64,000 nucleotides of DNA from Vigna angularis (GCF_016808095.1 NC_068971.1:11916501-11980500); one strand, 5' to 3'; counted from the stretch's first letter, positions 1-12,989 are shown. Program-made: numbers and translations. Notes: generated by a model not told the origin, from the sequence alone.

Positions 1-1730
1 CAAATGAAGATACAAACTTAGCCCTATATTACATGCATAAACCGAACACCTGACTTGACCATCCGGATTGTATGAATACGTAACTTGAGGCCATTCATGC
101 ACTCAGGTGGTGTAGTAATTGAAAAACCATCAGCTGCCACCAGAGGTTAGTCCGTTATAACTCACCCAAGAACCTATGGGCTAGGACCTCCTGTCATTCT
201 CACACAATGCATTAACCATCTCTACTTGAGAATTAGTAATCATCAGAATATCAGGATGAACTCCATGAATTTCACTATCCATATTCATACTTTACCACAT
301 CAATACACATTTCACTTAGACATTCCTCCTTGGAATTCTCTTTCACATTACATGAAACTTATACCTTATTTGAATAACAATAAAATTTCCCATACACCTT
401 AGATCCATACAATTATCTCAAATAATCAAAGTCATACTTTGAAAATATTATTTAAATATAAAATATTCATTCATAGAAGAAAACCGAACAGTAACAACAC
501 AACCCCTGAATATGACCGAACGGAAACTCACTAACTTACAAAACTGAACACTAGAGCTTAAACCGAACACTTATAATTTAACTGAACCCTTGGTGTAAGA
601 CCGAACGATATTTCACTATTCACAAATCAGGACCGAACGGTATTTTACTATCCACAAAACAAGACCGAACGGCATTTCATACTAAGGATGAAAAATGGTT
701 GAATACTAGAACTAAATAAAATACTACCACGAAACCGAACGCTATAACCTAAGACAAACACTTATAGTTTAGTCCGAACACTTAGGATAAATCCTACATA
801 CTATTCATCAAACTTAACACTTTTAACGAAACCAAACATTAAAACAGTATGACCATATTGTGTACCAAAACTACTATTCCGATTATAACCAAACGTATTT
901 TAAGCCTAGTATAAATACAAAGTCTAACTCTAGTATAAGAATTATCTTTAACAAAATATTACACAACCTAATAAGACCCACCATTAATACAGAACCATTT
1001 ACCACTAGGGGACCGACCACGCAACTAAGACCGAGTGGTCATACTCAGATAAAACCAAAGAAAATATAACTCATTGAAATTCTAGTGTCTGACCATGACC
1101 GAGCGGTCAAGACCGAACACTCAACTCTTCTGCATAATTTCTGCAGAACTCCTACAGACTTATACAGGATTCCCCAAAACCCAAAAACATACATTTCATA
1201 CAATCATATACCAATCATCAAATCAATTCATTCCATACAAATTCATATCACACACAATTAAATTAAATAGCTTCTCTTACCTCTTAACAGACCGAACTGC
1301 TCACAGAATCTGCCCACCACCAAACACGTAAAGCCAATATTCACTGTTTGAGGAAACAGACCACCCAAAGGACCAGAAATGTGATCAGATTTGAAGAAGA
1401 ATACGAAGATAAACACATGCAAACAGAAACTTAGTTTGCATGTGCCCAAAACTAAACTTTCTTTAAAAGTAAAAAGACCTACCAGCTCAAACCACCACTT
1501 GACCGATTGAAAAGAGAACCTTTGCCCCCAGCCAACTTCAAACACAATCTGATGAATGATCGGATGAATGAAAACATGAGAATCAATGGAGGAAAATTTT
1601 ATTTAAGTACTACCGTCAAAACCGATCGGTCCACTCTGCTGCTCACATCTGTCTTTCACTTTCTGAATTTCTCAATTCCCACCCTTCCACCTGGCTTCCA
1701 CTTCATCTTCAGAATTTAAGGGTTCTGACA
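1..1730 (-). mobile_element. Truncated LTR of a large-LTR retrotransposon family
   Basis: Read on the minus strand, this block starts at 1730 with TGTCAGAACC, the same terminus as the solo LTR at 32526. Its inner part (about 90-220) matches the minus strand of 34550-34700 of that LTR, including a shared stretch around CAGCTGCCACC and GGACCTCCTG. The window edge cuts its other end. Between about 480 and 1100 it carries many copies of ACCGAAC(G), in places spaced about 32 bp apart (601-690). The short open frames here are not conserved and look non-coding. Whether this is a solo LTR or one end of a full element cannot be decided from the window. Confidence 0.72.
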
Positions 1731-2123
1731 TTTGTCGTCTTTTATTGGATTTTTCTATTGCTTTGTGTGGTGACATCATTTCAAGTATGGAACTTTTCTT
1801 CATTTTTTACTATATTGTAATTAAACTTCTTCATGTTGCCTTTATTTAGGTTATACTGTTTATGAGAGTCTATTAATGCTCTAAAACATCTTATGGATAA
1901 TTAAGTGGGTGTAGCATTAATTAACACTTATTCATTATAAATCATTATCATAACATTGTTTTTGTTGTTTAAATTTATGCTTAGGAAATGCAATCACTAT
2001 ATTAAATACTTTTATAAAAAGTTTACTGCTCATACAAATCCCATAGAATTCAACTGAAGATGTTTGTGATATATACCAAAACAATCACAACTTATTCATG
2101 GATTTTATGATGACTTAAGGCAG
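1731..2123. other. No gene seen; retroelement-derived or flanking DNA
   Basis: AT-rich sequence between the LTR end and the pol remnant that follows. No open frame with recognisable residues and no repeat structure was seen. Confidence 0.5.
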
Positions 2124-2258
2124 GGACCCATTACTAGAAGTATGGCTAGAAGAATCCAAGAAGAGCTTGAAGATATGGATACAACAGGGCAAGTTCTTTT
2201 CCTTCATTTTAAGTGGAATTTGGAGATACCAAGAGAAGGGGCAAATCTGTCCATATGA
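2124..2258 (+). pseudogene. C-terminal remnant of a Ty3/gypsy pol polyprotein
   Basis: A 45-codon stretch ending in TGA reads GPITRSMARRIQEEL at its start. The G-P-[ILM]-T-R-[SA] motif is typical of the very end of plant Ty3/gypsy polyproteins. Everything upstream of it (integrase, RT) is missing or unrecognisable. It lies upstream of the 282-bp array and a purine-rich tract, which is the order expected for pol end, 3' spacer and 3' LTR. It is too short to place in a lineage. Confidence 0.55.
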
Positions 2259-2634
2259 ATGTCCAAGTTGCTAGCTGCACCACCACTCTTTGCTAAGCAC
2301 ACCATAGCAACATCAACACCCATAGACCACGTGCTGATTTGGTTTTTAACACATTTTTAATAAGCCTTTCTAGAAGGCCTTCATATTTTACACATGGGTC
2401 ACCACATGGCAGTTGATCCATCATTCTTTGTACATCATTTCCTTGCTGCAGCTCCATGATTAGCCTACAAAATCATGGCAGCTACCTTTGTAAAAACACT
2501 TTTGAAGAATATTGATTTTTACTTTGCTGATGCATTTGCAGCACCTAAAACTCTGTCCAAAAGTCATCCCAATGAGCTTCCCTTCTCCATCTAGCTTCCT
2601 TCCAGTGGAAGGCCGCCTGAGCTAGCTCTCAACC
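2259..2634. other. Degenerate retroelement spacer
   Basis: Non-coding sequence between the pol remnant and the first 282-bp repeat. No further domains were seen. Confidence 0.4.
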
Positions 2635-5045
2635 TCCCTTACCCTGACTGACTACTTCAGTTGAAGTTTCTGTACAAAGTATGGATTTCTCTCGCATAAT
2701 CGTTTACCAAGACACTGTAAACGATTACCACAGGGTTTTTTTGGCAGACTCACTCAGCCCTTCCACAACTTGGTCCCCCCACTCACATTGCCTCATTCCC
2801 CACTCCTTGGGGTCACATCACATCACCAATCACCATCTACCAACACTCAAACACCAACATCTTCCAAAGACAAGTGCAACTGTGAGTCAAACATACTGGT
2901 TTTGATAATGGTCACCCATGTTACTCTGAGTGACTACTTCAGTTGAAGTTTCTGTACAAATTCTGGATTTCTCTCTCGTAATCGTTTACCAAGACACTGT
3001 AAACGATTACAACAGGGTTTTTTTGGCAGACTCACTCAACCCTTCCATAACTTGGTCCCCCCACTCAAAATGGGTCATTCCCCACTCCTTGGGGTCACAT
3101 CACATCACCAACCACCATCCACCAACACTCAAACACCAGCATGTTCCAAAGACAAGTGCAACTATGAGTCAAACATACTGGTTTTGACAATGGTCACCCA
3201 TGTTACCCTGACTCACTACTTCAGTTGAAGTTTCTGTACAAAGTCTGGATTTCTCTCGCGTAATCGTTTACCAAGACACTGTAAACGATTACAACAGGGT
3301 TTTTTTGGCAGACTCACTCAACCCTTCCACAACTTGGTCCCCCCACTCACATTGCCTCATTCCCCACTCCTTGGGGTCACATCGCATCACCAACCACCAT
3401 CCACCAACACTCAAACACCAACATGTTCCAAAGACAAGTGCAACTGTGAGTCAAACATAGTGGTTTTGACAACGGTCACCCATGTTACCCTGACTGACTA
3501 CTTCAGTTGAAGTTTCTGTACAAAGTATGGATTTCTCTCGCGTAATCGTTTACCAAGACACTGTAAACGATTACCACAGGGTTTTTTTGGCAGACTCACT
3601 CAGCCGTTCCACAACTTGGTCCCCCCACTGACATTGCCTCATTCCCCACTCCTTGGGGTCACATCACATCACCAATCACCATCTACCAACACTCAAACAC
3701 CAACATCTTCCAAAGACAAGTGCAACTGTGAGTCAAACATACTGGTTTTGATAATGGTCACCCATGTTACTCTGAGTGACTACTTCATTTGAAGTTTCTG
3801 TACAAATTCTGGATTTCTCTCTCGTAATCGTTTACCAAGACACTGTAAACGATTACAACAGGGTTTTTTTGGCAGACTCACTCAACCCTTCCACAACTTG
3901 GTCCCCCCACTCAAAATGGGTCATTCCCCACTCTTTGGGGTCACATCACATCACCAACCACCATCCACCAACACTCAAACACCAGCATGTTCCAAAGACA
4001 AGTGCAACTGTGAGTCAAACATACTGGTTTTGACAATGGTCACCCATGTTACCCTGACTGACTACTTCAGTTGAAGTTTCTGTACAAAGTCTGGATTTCT
4101 CTCGCGTAATCGTTTACCAAGACACTGTAAACGATTACCACAGGGTTTTTTTGGCAGACTCACTCAGCCCTTCCACAACTTGGTCCCCTCACTCACATTG
4201 CCTCATTCCTCACTCCTTGGGGTCACATCACATCACCAACCACCATCTACCAACAGTCAATGACTAACATCTTCCACAGACAAGTGCACGTGTGAGTCAA
4301 ACATATTGCTGTTGACAATGGTTACCCATGTTACCCTGACTGACTACTTTAGTTAAAGTTTCTGTACAAAAAGTGAAATTCTCTCATGTAATCGTTTACT
4401 AGGACTGTGTAAACGATTAGGACAGGATTTTTTGAGAAGTCTCACTCAGACCTTGCCCAACTTGGTCCCCCCACTCACGTTGCCTCATTCCCCACTACTT
4501 GGGGTCACATCACATGACTAAGCACCCACTACCAGCAGTCAAAGACTAACATCTTCCAAACACAAGTGCAAATGTGACTCAAACAAACTGTTTTCGACAA
4601 TGGTCACCCATGTTACCCTGACTGACTACTGCAATTGAAGTTTCTGTACAAAACCTGAAATATTCTCTCGTAATCGTTTACCAGGACAGTGTAAACGATT
4701 ACGACGGTGTGTTTTTCAGCAAACTAGCTCAGGCCTTGCCCAAGTTGTTTCCCCCACTTAAAATGGGTTCTTCCCCACTACTTGGGGTCACCTCACATCA
4801 CCTACTACCTTGTAAGACCACTAAAACACCAACATCTTCGAAACACAAGTGCAACTCTGAGTCAAACTAACAGTTTTTGCCAATGGTCACAAAAGTCACT
4901 CTGGTTCACTATTTCAATTCAAGTTTGTGTACAAAACACACATTATTGTCGCGTAATTGTTTACTAACCCACTATAAACGATTACCATTTAGTTTTTTCA
5001 CCAGCCTAACTCAGAACTTGTTGAACTCCCTCACAGTAATCACCC
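2635..5045. repeat. Tandem array of 282-bp units, about 8.5 copies
   Basis: The anchor around TTACCCTGACTGACTACTTC recurs at 2641, 2923, 3205, 3487, 3769, 4051, 4333, 4615 and about 4898, a constant period of 282 bp. Each unit holds an inverted repeat (GTAATCGTTTAC, a 9-10 nt loop, then GTAAACGATTAC), a CCCCACTCCTTGGGGTCACA block and a CAAGTGCAA block. Adjacent units are very similar on the left and diverge to the right; the last is the most decayed. Short open frames recur with the same phase in some units because 282 is a multiple of three, but I see no sign of a gene. The same family recurs at 12990-14380. It probably is the 3' spacer of a Ty3/gypsy element. Confidence 0.92.
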
Positions 5046-6849
5046 TTAATTTCACTTATGAAACCCTCCCTTACTTTTGAAATATGTCAACACTCAATTT
5101 TGTCGGGGTAGTAAAAATGTGTTTTTATTGTTTTTTTTTATTTTCCTTTTATTTTATTTTACCTTTTTGTTTTATTCTATTTTAATGTATTTAGATCATT
5201 TGCTTTTAATTCAATTTCTATTTTATTTCTTATATTCATTTTGTTTTAATAGAGTTAATTAATCAAAATAATTGAAAAAATTGAAAAATAAAATTAAAAA
5301 TAAAATAAAAAATAAAATAAAATTGAAATAAAACAATATATAATAAGAAAATAAAAAACGTGGGGGAGGTGGGGTATGTGAGGCGTGTCTGGGGTTAGGG
5401 AGACCAGGTGGTTAGGAGGATTTTCCAAGATTTTTGGAGGAAAAGAAAAGGAGGATTACACACAGCTGGGGGACCTTCATCTTCGATCATCATCGAGTCT
5501 CCCTGAGGACATTCATCATTTTTCGCCTGCAGAAAAAAGACAGACGCCAGCCAAAGGAGAGGGAGGACCCTCATTATCCACTCTCGTTAGCCTCTTCATC
5601 TATCCATTCTCGTTAGCATCTTCCTGGTCGTAGCTCGTAGACACTTACGAAGCAAGGAAAAGCTAGAACACGAAAGGTAAGTCTTGACTCTTAAACTGCT
5701 CATATGCTATGAATGTTTGGGATATTGATGGCTGTTGTGTGCTTGTATTGGGTTGATATCTGCTTCCATTTGATTTGATAACGCCTGGCATGGTTTGCTT
5801 GCTCATATCTGGACTAAATATGTAATTATAGAGGGATACATATTTCTGTTACTTTTGGCTTGCTTCCCTCCTCCATCCATTTCCAACAACCCAAACCATG
5901 CCCAGGGTTACTAGGAGCACCCGTCATCTTATTCTTCATTCATCAAACACCTCATGACCACAGCCCAGGGGCACTAGCTCCCTCGTTACTACTCATCCGT
6001 AACCATCTCCGCAACTATCTCCAAGAGAGACCTTCACCTGAAACAGTTAATCCTTACACCTCACGACAAGCCCATCATCTTTATCCCTTCACGGCACTAA
6101 CCCCTCTCTACTCATCACCCCCATCTTCATCCTTATACCACCTCACGGCCAACACCATCATTTTCATCCCTTTCTTCTTCATTTTCATCTCCAACACCTG
6201 GTACCACACGGCCAAACCTCAATATTGGGTCCAACCATATTCACTTCAACCATCCCAAAAGCCAAACCCAATTAATGCAATCAAACACGGAAACAGAAAA
6301 TAGATAAAGGAGACTAGGAGAGCCAATCGGTGGCGGCATCCCGGGCTGATGGCGCCGCGGTTGGAAACGGTTTCGGTGGCGATTGGGGTTGCCGCTGACG
6401 CCCAAATTGGAAGAGGTGGTGGCGTAGTGATTGGGTCACGGTGGTGAGCGGCGGCCAGTTAAGCAGACGCAGCGCAGAGACGTCGGAAGGAGTAGACGGA
6501 ATCGGAGGCTGGGACGCGGTGGCTGGTTCAGTGGCGCGGTGGCTGGAAGCAGTGACGCCGTGGCCGCCGTTGGTTTCGGACGTACCTGCTGTCGCCGGCG
6601 ATTTCAAAGCTGGTGGAAGGTGGTGGCGCGAGTTGTCGCCGGCAAGGCCAAGGCGTGTTCTGGTTGAGGCGACGGTGGCTGGCTCTGGAAGGGGCGACGG
6701 TGAGCCTGCGGAGAGAGTAAGAGACCTTGGGTCTCTGGAGAGTGTGTGAGCTGAGGGAGTGAGCTTACGGGAGAGTGTTGGATCTGAGTGGGTGAGGAAT
6801 GGAAGGGAAGTGTTGAACCCCTAGGAGATTCTAGGTCAGAAAAGCCACC

Positions 6850-7105
6850 CCGGGCCAGTACTGGGTCAAGCCCAAGAAGAAAAAACCTTTTCTCCCGCAG
6901 CCCCCCGTTTCTCACTCGCGCACCCCCTATACATCCTCGGGCCAGTGCTGGGCTTAGCCCAAGTAAACAAAAACTACTTTCTACTTCCCACAGCCCCCCG
7001 TTTCTCACCCGCGCACCCTCATACATCCTCGGGCCAATGCTGGGCCTAGCCCAAGTAAACAAAAACTCCTTTCTACTTCGCGCAGCCCCTGTTCTCACTT
7101 CCACA
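6850..7105. repeat. Three tandem copies of a roughly 90-bp unit
   Basis: GGGCCAgtgCTGGG recurs at 6852, 6939 and 7031, followed each time by a CCCAAG(T)AA(A/G)... stretch and a cGCAGCCCCC...TTCTCAC block. Two units are 92 and 87 bp long. They are GC-richer than the surroundings and lie inside the LTR-like block. Confidence 0.75.
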
Positions 7106-7317
7106 CCCCTTTTAGCTTGGGTTTAGGCCCAATCTCTTTATAAAAGAAAAAATGGTTTGGACACCCCATTTTCTCATTTAGACACTCCCATCTTTTATTC
7201 AAACACCACTATATTTTTTTTTATTTCATCATTAAGCTTTTCATATTATCATTATTTTTACCCTTTATTTCTATTTAGTAATTTACCTACTTTTTATTTT
7301 TCTATCGTTATCTACTT

Positions 7318-7815
7318 TTAATTAATTAAAAATCAAATAAAAATATTTTGAAAAGGTTTAAGCACACGTCCGACCGCTCGCGTAGGCCTTGTGCTGAAAA
7401 TCTTTTCCTTTCCTTTTACAAAAGTTAAAAATCAAATAAAAATATTTTGAAAAGGTTTAAGCACACGTGCGACCGCTCGCGTAGGCCTTGTGCTGAAAAT
7501 CTTTTCCTTTTCTTTTACAAAAGTTAAAAATCAAATTAAAATATTTTGAAAAGGTTTAAGCACACGTGCGACCGCTCACGTAGGCCTTGTGCTGAAAATC
7601 TTTTCCTTTTCTTTTACAAAAGTTAAAAATCAAATTAAAATATTTTGAAAAGGTTTAAGCACACGTGCGACCGCTCGCGTAGGCCTTGTGCTGAAAATCT
7701 TTTCCTTTTCTTTTACAAAAGTTAAAAATCAAATAAAAATATTTTGAAAAGGTTTAAGCACACGTGCGACCGCTCGCGTAGGCCTTGTGCTAGAAAACCT
7801 TTTCCTTCTTTATTA
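7318..7815. repeat. Five tandem copies of a 99-bp unit
   Basis: GGTTTAAGCACACGT recurs at 7355, 7454, 7553, 7652 and 7751, an exact 99-bp period. Copies differ at only a few positions, which indicates recent local expansion. Each carries GACCGCTCGCGTAGGCCTTG. Confidence 0.93.
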
Positions 7816-8439
7816 AAAATACTAAAATATTCCCAAACCACAAGTAATCTCTCTGAAAGAACTACGTAACCCTGATTTCTCATTTTTAAATGAGAATACG
7901 TAGGAGCAAGATCAATCCTTGTCGGGCCCAAAAAACTAAAAAATATATATTTTGTTTCTTTAATTTTTTTATTTTAGGGATAATTAAACATTTAGCAAAC
8001 CACATTAAATTCGCGTATTAAATTAAAGGTACTGCCTTAGGGCAGGCGTTGTAGGGTGCTAATACCTTCCCTACACGTAACCGACTCCCGAACCCGAAAT
8101 TCAGTTTTCGCGGACCTTGCCTTATCATTTTATGGTTTTTCCGTAGTTTTCCATAATAAACTATGGTGGCGACTCCAAATCTCTTTTCTAAAAACCCGTT
8201 TCTTTTTGGATCGTCGTCCCGTCGCGATTCCGGTTGCGACAAAATACTTATTATAATGGTGCGTTATTTTTTCAATAAAAGAGATTTATTCATTATAACA
8301 AACACAACGTCAAAATAATTAAATTCAAAATCCAACCAATAATCTTATTACAAAAACAATGTCTACATTGTCAACTTCCATTATGTACATATATATAAAA
8401 ATGTTGTTACAAGAAAAATTTGTTCATGTGTAAGCAATC

Positions 8440-11271
8440 CTAAAAAATGCCATATAGCTCTAGGGCTTCCATTCGTCTTATGTTCTCGTTGTCGAGGATC
8501 CATTCACATACATATTTCTTTCTAATCCCAAGCAGCTCCTCTGAAACCAACATTTTCCCCATTAGAAACTAACACATAAAATAATTTTAACAAACACAAT
8601 TGCTACTTACAGTTGTATATTAAGGCATGCTTTTTCCGTTGTATTTGTCGTCTTCATCCCAAATTTCCATTGCTTTCAACATTATGACTCCACAATCATG
8701 TCTGAAATAATATACCCCCCACATAAAATTACTTATCACCATATATTCATGAGAACACAATATAATACAGCAGTACAATTCTAAAAACTTACAAGTTTGG
8801 TTGGGATGAGATATTTGCTTGTTTAACAGTCAAAGGACCAATACTACCTTCTGGTGTATTCATCAAGAGGCAAAAAAACTGTGCCATATTTTCAGCTTAC
8901 CAGTTAACAAATACAAAAAAATGTTAAACAATACAGGGTTATCTGACAATCACAGGGTCATCAACAATGAAATATGTAGAATCTTACAACAGTTGTGTCT
9001 ATCATTTTCCGGTCTCTGATCCCCTTACCCAATGAGTCAATCACAAATATCGCTAATGAACTCAATTTCACTGAATAACACCACCAATGATCATCGTGGA
9101 GAAATGGCATAAACAACTACAAACAATAACAACAATATCAATAACACATTTCCGACCAAAACTGGACAAATATTGCACATTAAAGGTTACTCACAAAGTC
9201 AGCTGTGGCAATGTCTCCAAGTCCAAAATGATCGCAACGCAGATAACTGTTATAGTTATGAAGCGTCCAAACATGACGATTATGTGGATGTTTCCTATAA
9301 TCTGTAAGAATATGGTGATGTGGACAATTTCAAAATCATCAATCAAAAATCATTTCTTCAATGAAATATATGATACAATATCAAATTTTATTTACCGAGT
9401 ATAATGGACTAAAATGAATCCTCTTAACAACACCGCACAACCTTTTCTCAAAGTACATAAACATCGTACAAGCAAATAACACCACCTACACAATCAAAAA
9501 TTTTCACATTACTAACATAAACTACAACATGAAACACAAAGAAATGTCACAATACTAACCATGTTATCAACATATTTTATTGGGGCCAAAGTGTAAAATG
9601 AAGTCGTGCTCAAGGTTTGCCCAATTATCTCGCATACAACCCTAAACATATAAATATTAGTCCATCACAAACAATAGAGATTCGCCAACCACAACTACAA
9701 TTCACAACAAATACCTGTATACAGTGATCTCTCTGACACTGGCTGCTCTGTATAATTGGTCTACATCAACAGTGGTGCTTGGATCCCCAACAAAACTGTG
9801 CAATGGGGGGATAACCAATGGTACGACCTCCCGTTCGTTTTCATCACCATCATCATGGATTTCAATACAAACAATTTTATCATGACTTCTTGAAACTATC
9901 TAATCTTCATATGCAGTTTTATCCTCCCCTCTTACTTCCGTATATGCATCTAGAGGGTCATCAACTGCATTACCATCACCTTGTTGTTCAAATCCACAAT
10001 CACAACCAACTTCAGGCTCTTCGTCACCTCCAACTTCAGGTGCTTCATCAACTCCACTAGCAACTTCTTCATCAGTACCACATGCATCTTCTTCAGTAAA
10101 GATTGGAGTTTGACAAATTTCAAATAACTCCTTAGTAAGAACTCCAATCTTGGCATTCAATGCTACGAGATCTTCATTGTTTTTCCTCAATCTCTCCTCG
10201 GCACCTACTTCCCATGTGTCGTCATCAGAGCTTTCGTCATCATCTTTCTCAACCTTGGATCCTTCAGCCAAGGATCCTTCACTCATCCCTCCGTCATCCA
10301 TGTGGAAAGCTGCACGGATTTCTGGACGATGACGATCTTCCTTTCTTATATATCACTCCAGATTTAACTACACCACTATCACACAACAAATTTTGACAAA
10401 TAAGACAATCAATTTTTACATCAAAAATAACGAATATCAAAACACTTACATCTCCGGTCTTAAATATATGTTCAATTTTTTCGGTCCTTGATTTATACGG
10501 GAACCATCGCATTATGTGCGGGAAAAACCTGTGTGAAGCATGACTATGCAAAGAAAGTCTTTCAACCGCCCAAGCCTACAATATCATAATATTATTTCAT
10601 CAAACCTAATTGACAATGTTCTCCAGTACATCAAAATAATAAACTATAAATCAAGTTACCTGCAACACTGCCACATTGCCACTAAGAGTGAGTGACTACG
10701 CGATACCTCCTCTCATAATTTTCTTCTTACATTTATTTAAATTCTGTACAATATGTTTATGTACACTGGTGCACCAATCGTATAGACACAAACTGTCTAA
10801 GTCATCTAACACTGCAAAAGGCATGTTACAAACATGCCTTGATTTCCTAGGAAAATAAAAAACAACCAAACAAACTAATATATATAACCTACATACTACA
10901 TCAACATCAATGTTATTATCATGCACAATGACATTAAACATGTCCGTCAACTCCTTCAAAGTGATAGTTTTTGATTTGAACATTTCACCAACCAATCCAA
11001 CAACTACTTCATCAAACGGAATCTCTAAACCACCTATTTCTAAACCTATGCTCATGAACACATCAATAACTGAAAAGGGCACCAACTGTTGACTTACTCT
11101 AAAACTATTATCATGCCCGGCCCACTTGCAAACCATAACCTTCAATAATTTCAAATTCACCTCCACAGGACTATGAATATTCAAACACCACATAAATGGA
11201 GTCATCCTAATGCGCTCTACATGACACTTTCCTAGTAAACGATTCATTTCAATAATGATCGATGAGTCCAT
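8440..11271 (-). pseudogene. Plant mobile domain plus Ulp1/C48 peptidase gene, copy B, decayed
   Basis: Starting at ATG 11271, the first exon (to about 10660) encodes a plant-mobile-domain-like region (TPFMWCLNI, later FYFPRKSR, GNVAVLQ). Exon 10575-10450 begins AWAVERL. An acidic linker follows (about 10371-9715). The Ulp1 part is spread over small exons: a MYFEKRLCG block (about 9465-9375), CDHFGLGDIATADF (about 9210), the catalytic His in HDDHWWCY (about 9075), the Asp in VIDSLGKG (about 9020), the Cys in HDCGV (about 8690), and a last exon ending LELYGIF with TAG at 8440. The His-Asp-Cys triad is therefore present. The reading frame is broken: TAG at about 10698, a frameshift near 10345, TAG at about 9898 and TAA after KSMP near 8640. 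Such fusions are known cargo of plant Mutator-like elements. Exon edges are by-eye estimates. Confidence 0.72.
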
Positions 11272-11989
11272 CGAGATAAGAAGCCGCCACTACACAAAAA
11301 TGATGATAACTTTATTAATAACTACAATTGATACGATAATAAATAATCTATAAAAAGAAAATTATAATTTTTCTTACACTTCAGTTTTTCCCTCCCATTG
11401 AAACTGCCCTAACAAGATAACAATCCACACTCGTTATATCATTAAGGTTAATGGAACACCAAAAAGGCAATGTAAAAGACAATGTGAGGGCTCGGCCAAT
11501 TTTACTTACACCAACAACGACGAATAACAATGCTCCACGGCCTCCTCCAGCAGACGGGAAATCCACAACAAAGTAACCACACAGAAAACGACACCCGCCT
11601 TCCAACAACACAAATACAACACAAGACCAACAACACTAGGGTTTCAAAGATAACATACAGGATACAACGCGAGAGAAGATGGAAGGGTCAAGATGGAGGA
11701 GAGAGCTAGAGAGAAGATGGAAGGGTTGAAAAACCTACGCACGTTACGCCCAAAATAAACCGCCAAACCCATTTCTTAAAATTTTGAAATCTTCTTCCAA
11801 AAATACCCCTCGGCCTGATAACCTCTTCCTTATTTCTTTTCACTTTATTTACCCAATGCAAAGACGCCACATGGCATTGTGAAATTGTTGTCAAAAAATG
11901 GTTGTCAACATAACATTTTCCTAATAAAAAATATGCATTCCACGTAAACTATACGAAGCAATTTGTCATATCTCAAACCATTAAGGTGG

Positions 11990-12738
11990 ACTTTTCAATG
12001 GTGTTCGTTATGAAGGAAAACTTGTAAATGAGTGGAAAGAACAATATGATTCTGTTACTGCAAGGCAACTAGTCTATAGAGATATGCAGTCATACAATCC
12101 AGAATACTAGCGGGCCACATGAAGGTTCAACCAAGGATACTTCTTCACATCTCACTCGAGTATTAATTCGTTGTGCAACCAATATTGGTCAAGCATCCGA
12201 AGAGGATATTATGCTGTTATGGGCATTTTTAAATTCCATTCACATTAACTGGTGACATCTTATTAGATATAAGATGAAAAGAGCATTAAGGGAGAACGCC
12301 AAGTTGCCATATCCACATTTGATAATCATCTTCATGGAACACTTTCAAGTGCCTACTGACACTGATCTCATTTCAGAAGTGAAGTTCAAGCAAAAAATGG
12401 GTAGTGAAGTTGTAGCATCATTTGGTTATGTGCAAAATGATGATGGAGAATGGGTTCCCAAAGGCAACGCCCCCCATCCCCCCTTACAAAAAGGTCAAGA
12501 TCAACAAGGAGAAGATGATGAACAAGGCAATTCATCTACAACACTAAATAATGTCATCAACCGCATAGAACAACTTCAGACCTTCGTTGGTACAAGATTT
12601 GATGCCTTTGAAACTCGATTTGGAAACATGGACATGGTCATCACTACAAGGTTTGATGCGTTCCAATCGCGCGTTGGGAACATTGAAGAAAAACTGCAAC
12701 ACTTGCAAAGTGGTTCTGAAAACAATCCTCAGACTTAG
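11990..12738 (+). pseudogene. Remnant of a plant transposon gag-like protein
   Basis: The frame from 12274 is open for 154 codons and reads RENAKLPYPHLI at its start, then a GEWVPKG region, an acidic Gln-rich stretch and a C-terminal coiled coil with TRFDAF repeated twice. Upstream, 11990-12270 continues the similarity in broken frames (YEGKLVNEW, then a region with several stops and a frame change). This pattern resembles the 'putative plant transposon protein' domain family. It lies on the opposite strand from the two plant-mobile-domain genes and just before the second 282-bp array, so it may belong to the same element as that array. Not intact. Confidence 0.5.
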
Positions 12739-12989
12739 AATTGCTTGCTTAGGCTTTATTTTCTGCATTACAAAAAAACTATGTGTCACAGTACCTATTT
12801 ACATAATTTGAAGTCTTTAATTTAATGAAGTTCTTTACTGTCAAACTACTTCCTCAATTTTCGTCATTTAATATGTAATGTTTAATTTATTATACACTAA
12901 ATACAATTGCAGTTGTGAGTAAAACACGAACACCACTTACCAAATATTACCTCCCCATCCACTTAGAGGTGGACTTCGGCCTGAAATGA

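Larger units (their letters stand above)
5377..8241 (+). mobile_element. Probable Ogre/Tat-type long LTR or LTR fragment
   Basis: A G-rich purine tract (5361-5374) resembles a polypurine tract and could mark the start of an LTR at TGTGAGG (5377). The block contains two sets of tandem repeats (6850-7105 and 7318-7815), a TATA-like TTTATAAAAG near 7136, and ends with TGGTGGCGACTCC (8164) and TTGCGACA (8241), sequences I associate with Ogre/Tat-class legume elements. GGCGACTCC could instead be the primer binding site, which would put the LTR end near 8163. Several overlapping open frames at 6314-7126 run on both strands and are not credible genes. The boundaries and the link to the upstream pol tail are inferred. 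Confidence 0.4.

Noticed and set aside
2681..4033. Repeated 74-85 codon frames with a shared sequence
   Set aside because: They arise because the 282-bp unit is a multiple of three; the frames break in other units and the hairpin region dominates the similarity.
2635..5045. CRISPR-like array
   Set aside because: The repeat is 282 bp with no alternating unique spacers, and the setting is a plant genome.
6314..7126. Overlapping frames up to 166 codons on both strands
   Set aside because: GC-rich and repeated sequence inside an LTR-like block, open on both strands, with no recognisable domain.
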